Shown: one piece after another, positions 34,620-45,016 of the stretch
Layout of the letters: each line of letters starts with the position of its first letter
Numbering within the stretch: the first letter of the stretch is position 1
Assembly (NCBI RefSeq): GCF_007991755.1
Contig: NZ_BJYY01000001.1
Span: 62,001-126,000 of the forward strand
DNA length: 64,000 bases
From: Cellulomonas aerilata
GTDB lineage: Bacteria > Actinomycetota > Actinomycetes > Actinomycetales > Cellulomonadaceae
Reading direction: 5' to 3'
Notes under the pieces: generated by a model
Seen by the model: only the letters and a program-made list of their open reading frames with translations
Database searches by the model: none
What the model was told of the DNA's origin: nothing
Program-made: the position numbers and the translations under genes

Positions 34620-35447
34620 TCAGCGCAGCGTGACCTGGCGGGACACCAGCCCGGCGCGGGCCCGGCGTGCGTTCGCGTCCAGCGGGGACGGGTCCGCCAG
34701 CGCCTCGGCGAACCGCGCCTCGAACTCCTCGGCCGGCTGCTCCAGGGCGTCGGCGCCGGTCCCGGGCACGAGCTCCCACACGGGGACGACGACGCCGCTG
34801 GACCGGAAGTACCCGATGAACCGGGCGTCGCCGATGGCCGACTGCCGGGCGGCGTGCAGCCGGGCGAGGGCGTCGACCATCGCCTGCTCGTCGTGCGGCA
34901 TGGCCCAGCGCAGGTACTCGCGCTCACCCATGCGGCACCAGTACGCGGACTCGACCGACGCCAGCTTGCGGGTCGGGATGATCGTCTCGCGCGCCTCGTC
35001 GAGGGACGCCTGGACATCGGTCGTGCGCTCGGTGTCCGGGGTGAGCCAGTAGTCGTAGCTCTCGTGCACGGTCACGGTGAACGGCACCGACAGGTCCAGC
35101 ACGTCCTGCAGACGCGGGCCCGGCGTGGGCAGGCCGGTGGAGGTCACCGGGGTCCCGGGCTCCAGCTCGAGGGCCGCGAGCAGCGCGGTCGCGACGTCCC
35201 GGCTGGCGTCGCCCGAGCCGGTGCTGGTCTGCAGCGCGACCATGACCTGCCCGTCGGCGCGGTGCAGCGCCGGCCATCCCTCGGGCAGCACGGTCGTCAC
35301 GACGACGTCGCGCGACCCGTGCTCGGCGGTCGTGCGCACGGTCGCCGTGGCGGCGGGGACCACCTCGCGCATCGCGACCCAGTCGGGCTCGCCGGGGAGA
35401 CCGTCGAACGGGCGCAGCACGAAGGCGACGGAGGGTTTCTTGGCCAT
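34620..35447 (-). CDS. DUF5926 family protein
   Basis: This 275-residue cytosolic protein belongs to a conserved actinobacterial family of unknown function (DUF5926), recognised by the start [20 protein letters not shown] and the [20 protein letters not shown] region. The ATG at 35447 matches the family start. There is no membrane segment. It precedes the GT2 gene on the same strand by 57 bases, so they may be cotranscribed. Confidence 0.85.
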   Translation of the reverse strand: MAKKPSVAFVLRPFDGLPGEPDWVAMREVVPAATATVRTTAEHGSRDVVVTTVLPEGWPALHRADGQVMVALQTSTGSGDASRDVATALLAALELEPGTPVTSTGLPTPGPRLQDVLDLSVPFTVTVHESYDYWLTPDTERTTDVQASLDEARETIIPTRKLASVESAYWCRMGEREYLRWAMPHDEQAMVDALARLHAARQSAIGDARFIGYFRSSGVVVPVWELVPGTGADALEQPAEEFEARFAEALADPSPLDANARRARAGLVSRQVTLR

Positions 35448-35524
35448 GCGTCCGAGCCTACCGGCCGGGGTCCGGCGGCCCGGCACGCCCTCCACCGGGC
35501 GCGGTGGACCGCCGTCGTTGCAGG

Positions 35525-35845
35525 TCAGACGACGGGCAGACCCGCGCGCGCCCAGTCGACCATGCCGCCGTCGACGTTCACGGCGTCGAGGCCGCCCTGG
35601 ACCAGCCATGCGGTCGCCCGCGCCGAGCGACCGCCGGAGTGGCACACGACGAGGAGCCGCGCCTCGGGGTCGAGCTCCCCAACCCGGTCGGGCAGGTCGC
35701 CGAGGGGGATGTGCACGGCGTCGGGCGCGTGGCCCGCGTCCCACTCGTCGTGCTCGCGCACGTCCAGGAGCACGGTCCCCGCCGGCACGGGAGCGGCGGG
35801 GTCGAGGTCGGTCACCTGCACGGACGGCACCTGGGGAGGGAACAT
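35525..35845 (-). CDS. Rhodanese-like domain protein
   Basis: This single-domain rhodanese has 106 residues, with [20 protein letters not shown], then the active-site loop VCHSGGRSA, in which C68 would carry the persulfide. Single rhodanese domains transfer sulfur to cyanide or to protein acceptors. ATG 35845 gives [14 protein letters not shown], the normal length; the open frame further upstream runs into the pgm start region. It is divergent from pgm with an 82-base gap. Confidence 0.92.
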   Translation of the reverse strand: MFPPQVPSVQVTDLDPAAPVPAGTVLLDVREHDEWDAGHAPDAVHIPLGDLPDRVGELDPEARLLVVCHSGGRSARATAWLVQGGLDAVNVDGGMVDWARAGLPVV

Positions 35846-35927
35846 CACGTCAGGGTACGTCGCGCGGGTGGGCACCGGCCGACCGGTTCGCGTGCCGCCG
35901 GGGGCCCCCGGTGCAAGGATCGCGCCC

Positions 35928-37610
<1,683 letters not shown>

Positions 37611-37624
37611 CCCGCACGACGGCG

Positions 37625-37651
37625 GCCGGGCCCGGGACGCCCGGGTCCGGC
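37625..37651 (+). terminator. Probable terminator after pgm
   Basis: The arms GCCGGGCCCGGG and CCCGGGTCCGGC pair over 12 positions with one G-T pair and a 3-base loop, 14 bases past the pgm stop. There is no T-tract. Confidence 0.6.
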
Positions 37652-37657
37652 TGCCGC

Positions 37658-37701
37658 GGCCTCCCGCTTCACGTGACCCGGCCTCCCGCTTCACGTGACC
37701 C
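37658..37701. repeat. Exact 22-bp tandem duplication after pgm
   Basis: Two identical adjacent copies of a 22-base unit contain the palindrome TCACGTGA. They lie between the pgm terminator and the stop of the convergent acetyltransferase. The palindromes are 22 bases (about two helical turns) apart. Confidence 0.75.
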
Positions 37702-37736
37702 GGCCGCCCACGTCCGGCCCGGGGCGTCGGCGCGGC

Positions 37737-38072
37737 TCAGCCGCCCTGGCCGCGGTCCTGCTCGGTGCGCACGAGGTCCTGGTAGTCGGGGTGCTCGGCG
37801 ATGAACGCCTGGACGAAGGCGCACAGCGGCATGACGCCGCGGCCGGACGCGCGCACCTGGTCCAGCGCCTCGCGGGCGAGACGGGTGCCGATGCCCTGGC
37901 CCTCGACCTCGTCGTCCACCTCGGCGTGCGTCATGACGACGTCGGCCGGCGAGGAGTCCTCCCCCGTGTGCCGGGCCGGGCGGTAGTCGATGAACCCGAG
38001 GACCGTGCCGTCGTCGGTGCGTGCCTCGAAGCGTGACAGGTCGGCGTTGTCGACCACCGTGAAGTCGTCCAT
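37737..38072 (-). CDS. Small GNAT-like N-acetyltransferase (COG2388 type)
   Basis: This 111-residue minimal acetyltransferase has the acetyl-CoA loop in EVEGQGIGTRLAREALDQVR and the MPLCAFVQAFIAEHPDYQDL segment that is diagnostic for the short YjdJ-like group. Start ATG 38072 gives MDDFTVVDNADLSRFE. The family fold is known but its substrates are not. It is divergent from the MFS gene. Confidence 0.9.
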   Translation of the reverse strand: MDDFTVVDNADLSRFEARTDDGTVLGFIDYRPARHTGEDSSPADVVMTHAEVDDEVEGQGIGTRLAREALDQVRASGRGVMPLCAFVQAFIAEHPDYQDLVRTEQDRGQGG

Positions 38073-38147
38073 GCCCCGATCCTGCACCGGCGGCGGCACG
38101 GCCGCGCCCGGTGGTCCGCCGTCGTCCGGCGATGGGAGACTGTCGCG

Positions 38148-39506
38148 GTGCTGCGCCCCTACCGAGACGTCCTGACGAAGCCCGGGGCCCTGGCCTTCTC
38201 CCTCACCGGCCTGCTCGCCCGCCTGCCGATCTCGATGGTCGGCATCGGCATCGTCCTGATGATCTCCACGCTGAGCGGGTCCTACGGGCTCGCGGGCCGC
38301 GTGTCGGCGGTGTACGTCATCGCGAACGCCGCGTTCGGGCCCCGGCTGGCGCGCCTGGTGGACCGGCACGGCCAGGCCCGGGTCATGCGCCCGGCCGTGG
38401 CCGTGGCCGCGGTCGGCCTCGCCGCGCTCATCCTCGCCGCGGTGCTGGACGCGCCGACGTGGCTGCTGTACGTCACGGCCGTCGTCGCCGGGGCGCCGGC
38501 GGGGTCCTTCGGCGCACTGGTCCGCGCCCGCTGGTCGTACGTGCTGGACGACCCGCGGCAGGTCCACACCGCGTACTCCCTGGAGTCCGCGCTCGACGAG
38601 GTCGTGTTCGTCGTCGGACCGGTGCTCGCCACCGTGCTGGCGACGTCGGTCGCGCCGGCCGCCGGGCTGCTCGTGCCCATCGCGGCCATGCTCGTGGGCG
38701 GTCTGGCGTTCCTCGCCCTGCGCGACACCGAGCCGCCGGCCCGTCCGCTCGTCCTCCTGCCCGACGGCGGGCGCCCGCGGGGCCGTGCCGTCATGCGGTC
38801 GCGCGGGATGGTGGTCCTCGCGCTCGTCTTCGTCGGGATGGGCGCGCTCTTCGGGGCGACGGACGTGTCGACCGTCGCCTTCGCCGAGGAGGCCGGGTCG
38901 ACCGCCGCCGCCGGACCGGTCCTCGCCGCCTTCGCCCTGGGGTCGCTCGTCTCGGGGCTGGGCTACGGGGCGCGGCAGTGGGCGGGGGCGCTGTGGGTGC
39001 GGTTCGTCGTCGGGATCGTGGCGCTGGCGGTCGGCGTCAGCTTCTTCCTGCTCGTCACCACCATCCCGGCGCTCGCCCTGGTCATGTTCGTCACCGGCTT
39101 CGCGATCGCGCCGACGCTGATCAGCGGCAACGGGCTCGTCCAGCACTTCGTCCGCCCGGAGCAGCTGACCGAGGGCCTGACCTGGGTGGTGACGGCGCTC
39201 GGCGTCGGCGTCTCGCTCGGGTCCTCCGTCGCCGGCGTGCTCATCGACCGGCAGGGCGCGCACGGCGGGTACCTCGTCGTGGTCGTCGCCGCAGCCTCCT
39301 CCGTCGTCGTGACCGTCGTGTCGATCGGCGCGCTCCGGGCGGACAGCGCCGTCGTCCCGGAGGCGGACGCCACCGCCGACGTGGCCCGCAGGAGCATCCC
39401 GGCGGAGTCGGAGGCGTGCAGCGCGACGTGCGGGGCAGCCGTCGCCGGCGCGCAGATCGCCGACACCGAGTCCGACCGGCGCGCGGACGACGCCCTGCGA
39501 CGCTGA
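38148..39506 (+). CDS. Major facilitator superfamily transporter
   Basis: This 452-residue membrane protein has twelve predicted helices in two halves and a hydrophilic C-terminal tail of about 60 residues. The loop between helices 2 and 3 (ARLVDRHGQARVMRP) fits the MFS signature motif. It starts with GTG. Homologues are annotated as drug or sugar efflux proteins, but the substrate here is unknown. The tail contains two cysteines (ESEACSATCG), an odd feature in a cytosolic tail. It is followed after 94 bases by the gluconokinase gene on the same strand. Confidence 0.88.
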   Translation: MLRPYRDVLTKPGALAFSLTGLLARLPISMVGIGIVLMISTLSGSYGLAGRVSAVYVIANAAFGPRLARLVDRHGQARVMRPAVAVAAVGLAALILAAVLDAPTWLLYVTAVVAGAPAGSFGALVRARWSYVLDDPRQVHTAYSLESALDEVVFVVGPVLATVLATSVAPAAGLLVPIAAMLVGGLAFLALRDTEPPARPLVLLPDGGRPRGRAVMRSRGMVVLALVFVGMGALFGATDVSTVAFAEEAGSTAAAGPVLAAFALGSLVSGLGYGARQWAGALWVRFVVGIVALAVGVSFFLLVTTIPALALVMFVTGFAIAPTLISGNGLVQHFVRPEQLTEGLTWVVTALGVGVSLGSSVAGVLIDRQGAHGGYLVVVVAAASSVVVTVVSIGALRADSAVVPEADATADVARRSIPAESEACSATCGAAVAGAQIADTESDRRADDALRR

Positions 39507-39600
39507 CGGGCGCCTGCCTCCACCTGCCGGTGAGCGGCCCCCGCTACGCTCCCAGCGGCCGGCACGCCCCGCTCCCGGCCCACGAGAGGACAAGGCCGCG

Positions 39601-41217
39601 ATGACGCAGGACAGCACCGCCCCGGAGACCGCCGCCTCGACGCCCAGCGCACCCGAGGCGCCTGGCCCCGAGGTCGCCGGCACGGACGACCGGGTCGTCA
39701 TCGGCGTCGACATGGGCACGACGAGCACCAAGGCGACGGCGTTCGACGTCCGCGGCGGGCTGCTCGCCGCGCACACCGAGGGCTACCCCCTGCACGAGCC
39801 GCACCCCGGGCACGCCGTCCAGGACCCCCGGCAGATCCTCGCCGCGGCCCTGGAGGCGGTCCGTGTCGTCGTCGGCGAGGTCGGGGCCGAGCGGGTCGCC
39901 GGGCTGTCGTTCAGCTCGGCCATGCACAGCGTCCTGGGGCTCTCCGCCACCCTGGAGCCGCTGACCGACGTCGTGACCTGGGCGGACACTCGAGCCGCGG
40001 TGCAGGCCGAGCGGCTGCGCGCCGCACCCGGCGGCCTCGCGCTGCACCGGCGGACCGGCACCCCGCTGCACCCGATGTCCCCGCTGCCCAAGCTGGTGTG
40101 GTTCCGCGAGCAGGAGCCCAAGCTGTGCGAGCAGGTCGCGTTCTGGGTCGGGATCAAGGAGTTCGTCCTGCTGCACCTGTGCGGCGCCCTGGTCGTGGAC
40201 CACTCGGTCGCGTCCGCCACGGGGCTGCTGGCGATGAGCACGCTCACCTGGGACGACGAGGCGCTGGCCCTCGCCGGGATCGTGCCCGAGCAGCTGCCCG
40301 AGCTCGTGCCCACGACGACGGTCCTGCCCGGGCTGACCGAGGAGGGCGCCACCGCCACCGGGCTGCCGCCCAGCACCCCCGTCGTGGTGGGTGCCGCCGA
40401 CGGCCCGCTGGCCAACCTGGGGGTCGGCGCCGTCCGGCACGGGGTCGCGGCGTGCTCGATCGGCACGAGCGGTGCCCTGCGGGTCGTCGTGGACCGCCCG
40501 GCCGTCGACCCGCTGGGCGGGGTGTTCTGCTACGCGCTCACTGCGGGACGGTGGGTCGTCGGCGGCGCCATCAACAACGGCGGGCTCGTGCTCGGCTGGG
40601 CCGGGGACGCGCTCGCGCCAGACCTCGGCGAGCACCCGCAGGAGGAGCTGCTCGAGCTGGCGGCCCGCGCGCCGGCCGGGTCCGGCGGCCTTCTCATGCT
40701 CCCGTACCTGATGAGCGAGCGGGCCCCGCACTGGAGCTCGCTCCCCCGCGGCGCCTACGTGGGGCTGACCCGGGCGCACCGGCGCGAGCACCTCGTGCGT
40801 GCGGCGCTCGAGGGGGTCTGCCTGCAGCTGTCCATCGTGCTGCACTCGCTGCGGTCCGCCGGGCTGGAGGTCACCCAGGTCCGCGCGACCGGCGGCGCGA
40901 TGCGCAGCGCGCTGTGGCGCCAGATGCTCGCGGACGTGTTCGCCATGCCGGTCGACTTCGCCCTGGGCGAGGAGGGGTCCGGCTTCGGGGCCGCGCTGCT
41001 CGGCATGGAGGCGCTCGGCCTGATCGAGTCCATCGACGTCGTCGCCGACATGGTGCAGATCGAGCGCACCGTCCGCCCGCACCCCGCCGCGGCCGCCGTC
41101 TACGCCTCGCTGCAGCCGACGTTCACCCAGCTCTACGAGTCGCTCGTGCCGGCGTTCCTGGCGCTGCGGCGACTGGCCCCGTCGCTGCCGCTCGACCTGG
41201 CGGACGACGTCCGGTGA
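39601..41217 (+). CDS. gntK: FGGY-family gluconokinase
   Basis: This 538-residue kinase phosphorylates gluconate (or a related polyol or sugar acid) to feed the pentose phosphate or Entner-Doudoroff pathway. The N-terminal domain begins VVIGVDMGTTSTKATAFD (phosphate 1), and the C-terminal domain has ACSIGTSGALRVVV (phosphate 2) and VRATGGAMRSALWRQMLADV (adenosine loop). An N-terminal extension of about 30 residues is rich in Ala/Pro. FGGY gluconokinases of this length are common in actinobacteria. The sugar preference is assigned from overall resemblance. Confidence 0.88.
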   Translation: MTQDSTAPETAASTPSAPEAPGPEVAGTDDRVVIGVDMGTTSTKATAFDVRGGLLAAHTEGYPLHEPHPGHAVQDPRQILAAALEAVRVVVGEVGAERVAGLSFSSAMHSVLGLSATLEPLTDVVTWADTRAAVQAERLRAAPGGLALHRRTGTPLHPMSPLPKLVWFREQEPKLCEQVAFWVGIKEFVLLHLCGALVVDHSVASATGLLAMSTLTWDDEALALAGIVPEQLPELVPTTTVLPGLTEEGATATGLPPSTPVVVGAADGPLANLGVGAVRHGVAACSIGTSGALRVVVDRPAVDPLGGVFCYALTAGRWVVGGAINNGGLVLGWAGDALAPDLGEHPQEELLELAARAPAGSGGLLMLPYLMSERAPHWSSLPRGAYVGLTRAHRREHLVRAALEGVCLQLSIVLHSLRSAGLEVTQVRATGGAMRSALWRQMLADVFAMPVDFALGEEGSGFGAALLGMEALGLIESIDVVADMVQIERTVRPHPAAAAVYASLQPTFTQLYESLVPAFLALRRLAPSLPLDLADDVR

Positions 41218-41222
41218 GCACG

Positions 41223-41259
41223 CACGCGGGCCCGCGCCGGTGATGGCGGGGCCCGCGTG
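41223..41259. terminator. Terminator hairpin after gntK
   Basis: The arms CACGCGGGCCC and GGGCCCGCGTG form a perfect 11-bp stem with a 15-base loop starting 5 bases after the gntK stop. It lies between convergent genes and may act both ways. Confidence 0.65.
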
Positions 41260-41275
41260 TCCCGGCGAGGCGGCG

Positions 41276-41626
41276 TCAGCGTCCGACGGCCGAGCCGTCC
41301 GTCGTGCCGTCCGTCGTGCCGGTCGTGTAGGTGGTGCCCGTCGTGTACGCGTCCGTGGACTCCGGCGCGTCGCCCGACGACCCGCCGCGCGCGGACCCGA
41401 CCGCGGACCGCACGGACCCGGTGACCCGGCCCACCAGCGCCGAGGCCTCGGCCTTGGCCAGGTCGGCCGCCTTGGCCTCCAGGTCGCTGACGCGGGACTG
41501 GACCCGCGGGTCCTGCCAGGCGCGCCGGCTCAGCGCCGCAATCTTCTCGAACCGCTGCCGTCCCGCGCGCGTGCCCAGGACGTAGCCGACCCCGGTGCCC
41601 ACGATGAATGCCGCCTTGGAGCGCAT
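41276..41626 (-). CDS. YtxH-like small membrane-associated protein
   Basis: This 116-residue protein starts MRSKAAFIVGTGVGYVLGTR, a short hydrophobic N-terminal helix with a GxGYVLG pattern found in YtxH-like stress proteins. It is followed by an amphipathic basic helix and a Thr/Gly-rich low-complexity tail with YTTGTT repeats. ATG 41626 has a GAGAGGTGG ribosome site. The function in actinobacteria is not known. Confidence 0.78.
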   Translation of the reverse strand: MRSKAAFIVGTGVGYVLGTRAGRQRFEKIAALSRRAWQDPRVQSRVSDLEAKAADLAKAEASALVGRVTGSVRSAVGSARGGSSGDAPESTDAYTTGTTYTTGTTDGTTDGSAVGR

Positions 41627-41756
41627 GCGCCCACCTCTCGTCCCACGCGCGGACGTCCGCGCGTGGCCCGAGGCTAGCGGCCGGCCCGGCCCTCCCGGCA
41701 CCGGGTCCCCCGGCGGCGACCGGCCGTCACCGGCGGTGCGACCGGGGGGCGGTGCG

Positions 41757-42719
41757 TCAGGCCTCGGCGCGCCCGCGCCGCCAGTAGCCCATGAAGGCCA
41801 CGGCCCGGCGGCTGACGCCGCGGTCGGCGACCAGGTGCCGGCGCAGCGTCTTGATGACGCCGGCCTCCCCGGCGAGCCATGCGTACAGGTCCTGGCACGC
41901 GGCGAGCGGGGCACCGGCGTCGTCGACCGGGACCTCCCACAGCATCCGGGTGTCGACGTCGACGTCGGCGTCCTCCAGCCGGTGGGACGCCACGCACAGC
42001 CCGGAGCACAGGCGACCCGCGCTGCCGGCGAGGAGACGGTCGGCGGCCTCCTGCACGGCAGGGACGAGCAGCGCGCCGTGCTCGGCGCCCTCCCGGGCCA
42101 GCCAGCGCACGACGACGCCTTCGGGCGCCGCGAGCGGCAGGACGTCGTCGGCGGTCGGGACCTCCAGGACGACCTCGCCGCGCGCGCCGGCGGGCAGGCG
42201 CTCGAGGATGCAGGCGATGGCGGGGACGGCGGTCTCGTCGCCGGCCACCAGCAGGCAGCCGGTGCGCCGGGGCGGGACGAAGTCCACGCCGCCGTGCGGC
42301 CCGTCGAAGTGGGCGTCCGGGCCCAGGACGGTCAGCGGGGAACCGGGCTCCGCCGCGGCGACCCACCGCGACGCCGGACCGCCGTCGCCGTGCAGGACCA
42401 TGTCGACGTCGATCTCGCGCTCCGCCTGACGGACGGCCCGGACGGTGTAGGTGCGGATCGGGTTGCGCTCCTCGTCCGGCAGCGAGCGCCACTGCTCGTA
42501 CCAGTCGTCGGAGTGCGGCAGGCGGACCAGCCCGCCGTCGGCGAGCGGGAAGAAGAGCTTGATGCGCTGGTCGAAGCCGTTGTCGGCGAACCGGTCCAGC
42601 GTGTCACCGGTGAACGTCACCCGGACGAAGCTGGGGCTCAGGCGGGTCACCCGCCGGACGCGCACGTCGAAGCCGCGGAACGGCCGGGTCCCGGCGGTGC
42701 GCTCGACGGTCTGGGTCAC
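41757..42719 (-). CDS. Siderophore-interacting protein (FAD-dependent ferric-siderophore reductase)
   Basis: SIP enzymes reduce ferric siderophores in the cytosol using NAD(P)H or ferredoxin and FAD. The 320 residues have the FAD-binding beta-barrel ([20 protein letters not shown], then [12 protein letters not shown], where the RTYT segment contacts FAD), then the reductase domain ([17 protein letters not shown]), and the C-terminal [20 protein letters not shown] and [10 protein letters not shown] typical of SIP. GTG 42719 gives the usual start. An IdeR-like box overlaps the leader just upstream, so repression by iron is likely. Confidence 0.94.
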   Translation of the reverse strand: MTQTVERTAGTRPFRGFDVRVRRVTRLSPSFVRVTFTGDTLDRFADNGFDQRIKLFFPLADGGLVRLPHSDDWYEQWRSLPDEERNPIRTYTVRAVRQAEREIDVDMVLHGDGGPASRWVAAAEPGSPLTVLGPDAHFDGPHGGVDFVPPRRTGCLLVAGDETAVPAIACILERLPAGARGEVVLEVPTADDVLPLAAPEGVVVRWLAREGAEHGALLVPAVQEAADRLLAGSAGRLCSGLCVASHRLEDADVDVDTRMLWEVPVDDAGAPLAACQDLYAWLAGEAGVIKTLRRHLVADRGVSRRAVAFMGYWRRGRAEA

Positions 42720-42736
42720 CCCTCCATACTGACATG

Positions 42737-42755
42737 GAAGCGAAGGCTGTCCTAA
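42737..42755 (-). promoter_or_regulatory. IdeR/DtxR-like iron box upstream of the SIP gene
   Basis: The 19-base minus-strand site TTAGGACAGCCTTCGCTTC keeps the TTAGG-N2-AG-N-CT core of the IdeR/DmdR consensus (about 11 of 19 positions). It lies 18 bases before the SIP start codon, where a bound repressor would block transcription under iron sufficiency. Confidence 0.6.
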
Positions 42756-42856
42756 CTTGGTGTGCGGCATCTCACAGGTCGGCCCGCGCTCACCGCGCGA
42801 CCGTGGTCCCGCAGCGCCAGACTGCGAGCGACGGTCCCACCGGCGAAGGGCGTGCC

Positions 42857-44242
42857 ATGACCTCCGACGTGCAGCACGGCCCCGCGGCGGAGGGCGGCAC
42901 CCTCCGGCGGTCGATCGGGCGCAAGGTGCTCCTGCTCTTCGTCGTCGGGGACATCCTCGGGGCGGGCATCTACTCCCTCACCGGCAAGGTGGCCGGCGAG
43001 GTCGGCGGTGCGCTGTGGCTGCCGTTCCTGCTCGCGTTCGTGCTGGCCGGCCTCACCGCGACCGCCTACGCCGAGCTCGTGGGGCGGTACCCGCTCGCGG
43101 CCGGCGCCGCGCTCTACGCCAACCGCGCGTTCAAGCGGCCCTTCGTCACGTTCATGGTCGCCTTCACCGTGATGATGTCCGGCATCACGTCCGCCAGCGC
43201 GGCCGCGCGCGCGTTCGGCGGGGACTACCTGGCGGAGTTCGTCAGCGTGCCGACCCTGCTGGCGGCGTACGTCTTCCTCGCCCTGGTCACGGTGGTGAAC
43301 CTCATCGGCATCAGCGAGTCCGTCAAGGTCAACGTCGTGCTGACCGCGATCGAGGCGACCGGGCTGCTCGTCATCATCGTCATCGGCGTGTGGTCGGTGA
43401 TCACCGGCGACGGCGAGCCGGGCCGGGCGCTGGAGATCGACCCGGCGACAGGGTGGGTCGGGGTGCTCGGCGGGACCTCGCTCGCGTTCTACGCGCTGCT
43501 GGGGTTCGAGGACTCGGTCAACCTCGCCGAGGAGTGCCACGAGCCGGCGCGCGACTTCCCGCGGGCGCTGTTCGGCGGGCTGGCGATCGCCGCGGCGATC
43601 TACCTGGCGGTCGCCTTCACGTCCACGATGCTCGTCGAGACCGAGGTGCTGCAGGAGTCGACCGGTCCGCTGCTCGAGGTGGTCAAGGTCGCCGGGCTGG
43701 CGTTCCCGCCGTCGCTGTTCGCGCTCATCGCGCTGCTGGCGGTGTCGAACACGGCGCTCATCAACATGATCATGGCGTCGCGCCTGGTGTACGGGATGGC
43801 GCGGGAGGGCATCGTCCCGCGCGTGCTGGGACGGGTGCACCGGGGGCGGCAGACGCCGTTCGTGGCGATCGCGTTCACGGTCGCCCTCGCGTTCACCCTG
43901 GTCTCGACCGGGGACCTCAGCGGGCTCGCCGACACCACGGTGCTCCTGCTCCTGCTGGTCTTCGCGTGCGTCAACGTGTCCGTCCTGGTCCTGCGGCGCG
44001 AGCCCGCGGACGCCCGGCGCGAGGACCGGCCCTCCTTCCGGGCGCCGACGTGGGCCCCGGTGCTCGGCGCCGTGGCGTCCCTCGTCCTGGCCAGCCCGCT
44101 GACCGGGCGCGACGGCGCGGAGTACCTGCGCGCCGGGGTGCTGCTGGCGATCGGGGTCGGCCTCTACGTCGTCAACCGCCTGCTGGTGCGGCGCTCCGGG
44201 GCGGGCCCCCGCGAGGTCACGCGGTCGACCCCCGCCACGTGA
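42857..44242 (+). CDS. APC-superfamily amino acid permease
   Basis: This 461-residue inner-membrane transporter has about twelve helices. The first carries [20 protein letters not shown] (the unwound substrate-binding segment GAGIY). [20 protein letters not shown] in helix 6 is a hallmark of APC permeases. ATG 42857 is preceded by a GAAGGG site. The substrate is likely an amino acid or polyamine but is not resolved. Its last 26 bases overlap the end of the convergent HAD hydrolase gene. Confidence 0.91.
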   Translation: MTSDVQHGPAAEGGTLRRSIGRKVLLLFVVGDILGAGIYSLTGKVAGEVGGALWLPFLLAFVLAGLTATAYAELVGRYPLAAGAALYANRAFKRPFVTFMVAFTVMMSGITSASAAARAFGGDYLAEFVSVPTLLAAYVFLALVTVVNLIGISESVKVNVVLTAIEATGLLVIIVIGVWSVITGDGEPGRALEIDPATGWVGVLGGTSLAFYALLGFEDSVNLAEECHEPARDFPRALFGGLAIAAAIYLAVAFTSTMLVETEVLQESTGPLLEVVKVAGLAFPPSLFALIALLAVSNTALINMIMASRLVYGMAREGIVPRVLGRVHRGRQTPFVAIAFTVALAFTLVSTGDLSGLADTTVLLLLLVFACVNVSVLVLRREPADARREDRPSFRAPTWAPVLGAVASLVLASPLTGRDGAEYLRAGVLLAIGVGLYVVNRLLVRRSGAGPREVTRSTPAT

Positions 44243-44969
44243 CGGCGAGCGGGCTCGCGTCCAGGTCCGCCAGGAGAGCCGCGACGTCGTCGTAGACGGC
44301 GACCGCGCCGGCCTCGGTGAGGTCCGCGGCGCTGGTGCCGCCGGAGAGCAGCCCCACGCAGGGCACGCCGGCACGCGCCGCGGCGACGACGTCCCAGCGC
44401 GAGTCCCCGACGAACACCGAGGACGCCGCCGGGCACCCCGCCTTCTCCAGCGCGACCTGCACGAGGTCCGGCTCGGGCTTGGCCGCCTCGACGTCCTCGG
44501 CGCCCGTGATCGCGTCGAGCGTGTCGTCCAGGTCCAGCACCGCACGCAGCCGCTCGAGCTCGTCCGGCGGGGCGGAGGTGGCCAGCACGACGACGGCGCC
44601 CCGGTCGGAGACCGCCTGGACCAGGTCCCGCGCGCCGCCGAACGCCCGCAGCAGCGGCGTCATCTGCGCGTAGCGATCGGTGTGCCCCTGCTTCACCTCG
44701 TCCTCCAGCCGGTCGGCGTCGTCGCCGAGCAGCTCGGAGAGGAGCTGGGCCGAGCCCATCCCGATCGCCCGCTGCGTGCGCCAGGCGTCCACCGGGTGCC
44801 CGGCGTCCGCGAACGCCTGCGTCCACGCGTGCACGTGCAGGAAGTTGGAGTCGACCAGCGTCCCGTCGATGTCGAACAGGACGGCACCGGCGCCCGCGTG
44901 CACGCCGGACCCGTCGTCCGAGGGCTCGCCCGAGGCGGGCGTGGACGGGGTCGCGCCGGGGCTGGTCAT
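44217..44969 (-). CDS. HAD-superfamily hydrolase, subfamily IA
   Basis: This 250-residue hydrolase has motif I GAVLFDIDGTLVDSNFLHVH, a helical C1 cap, motif II VVLATSAPPDE, and motifs III/IV AAKPEPDLVQVALEKAG and VFVGDSRWDVVAAARAG. It resembles phosphoglycolate phosphatase or beta-phosphoglucomutase-like enzymes; the substrate is open. The N-terminal 30 residues are variable. It overlaps the permease gene tail to tail by 26 bp. Confidence 0.9.
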   Translation of the reverse strand: MTSPGATPSTPASGEPSDDGSGVHAGAGAVLFDIDGTLVDSNFLHVHAWTQAFADAGHPVDAWRTQRAIGMGSAQLLSELLGDDADRLEDEVKQGHTDRYAQMTPLLRAFGGARDLVQAVSDRGAVVVLATSAPPDELERLRAVLDLDDTLDAITGAEDVEAAKPEPDLVQVALEKAGCPAASSVFVGDSRWDVVAAARAGVPCVGLLSGGTSAADLTEAGAVAVYDDVAALLADLDASPLAVTWRGSTA

Positions 44970-45016
44970 GCGACAGGTGTACCCCGCGCCCCGGCGCCAC
45001 GCGCGCCGAGGACCGG

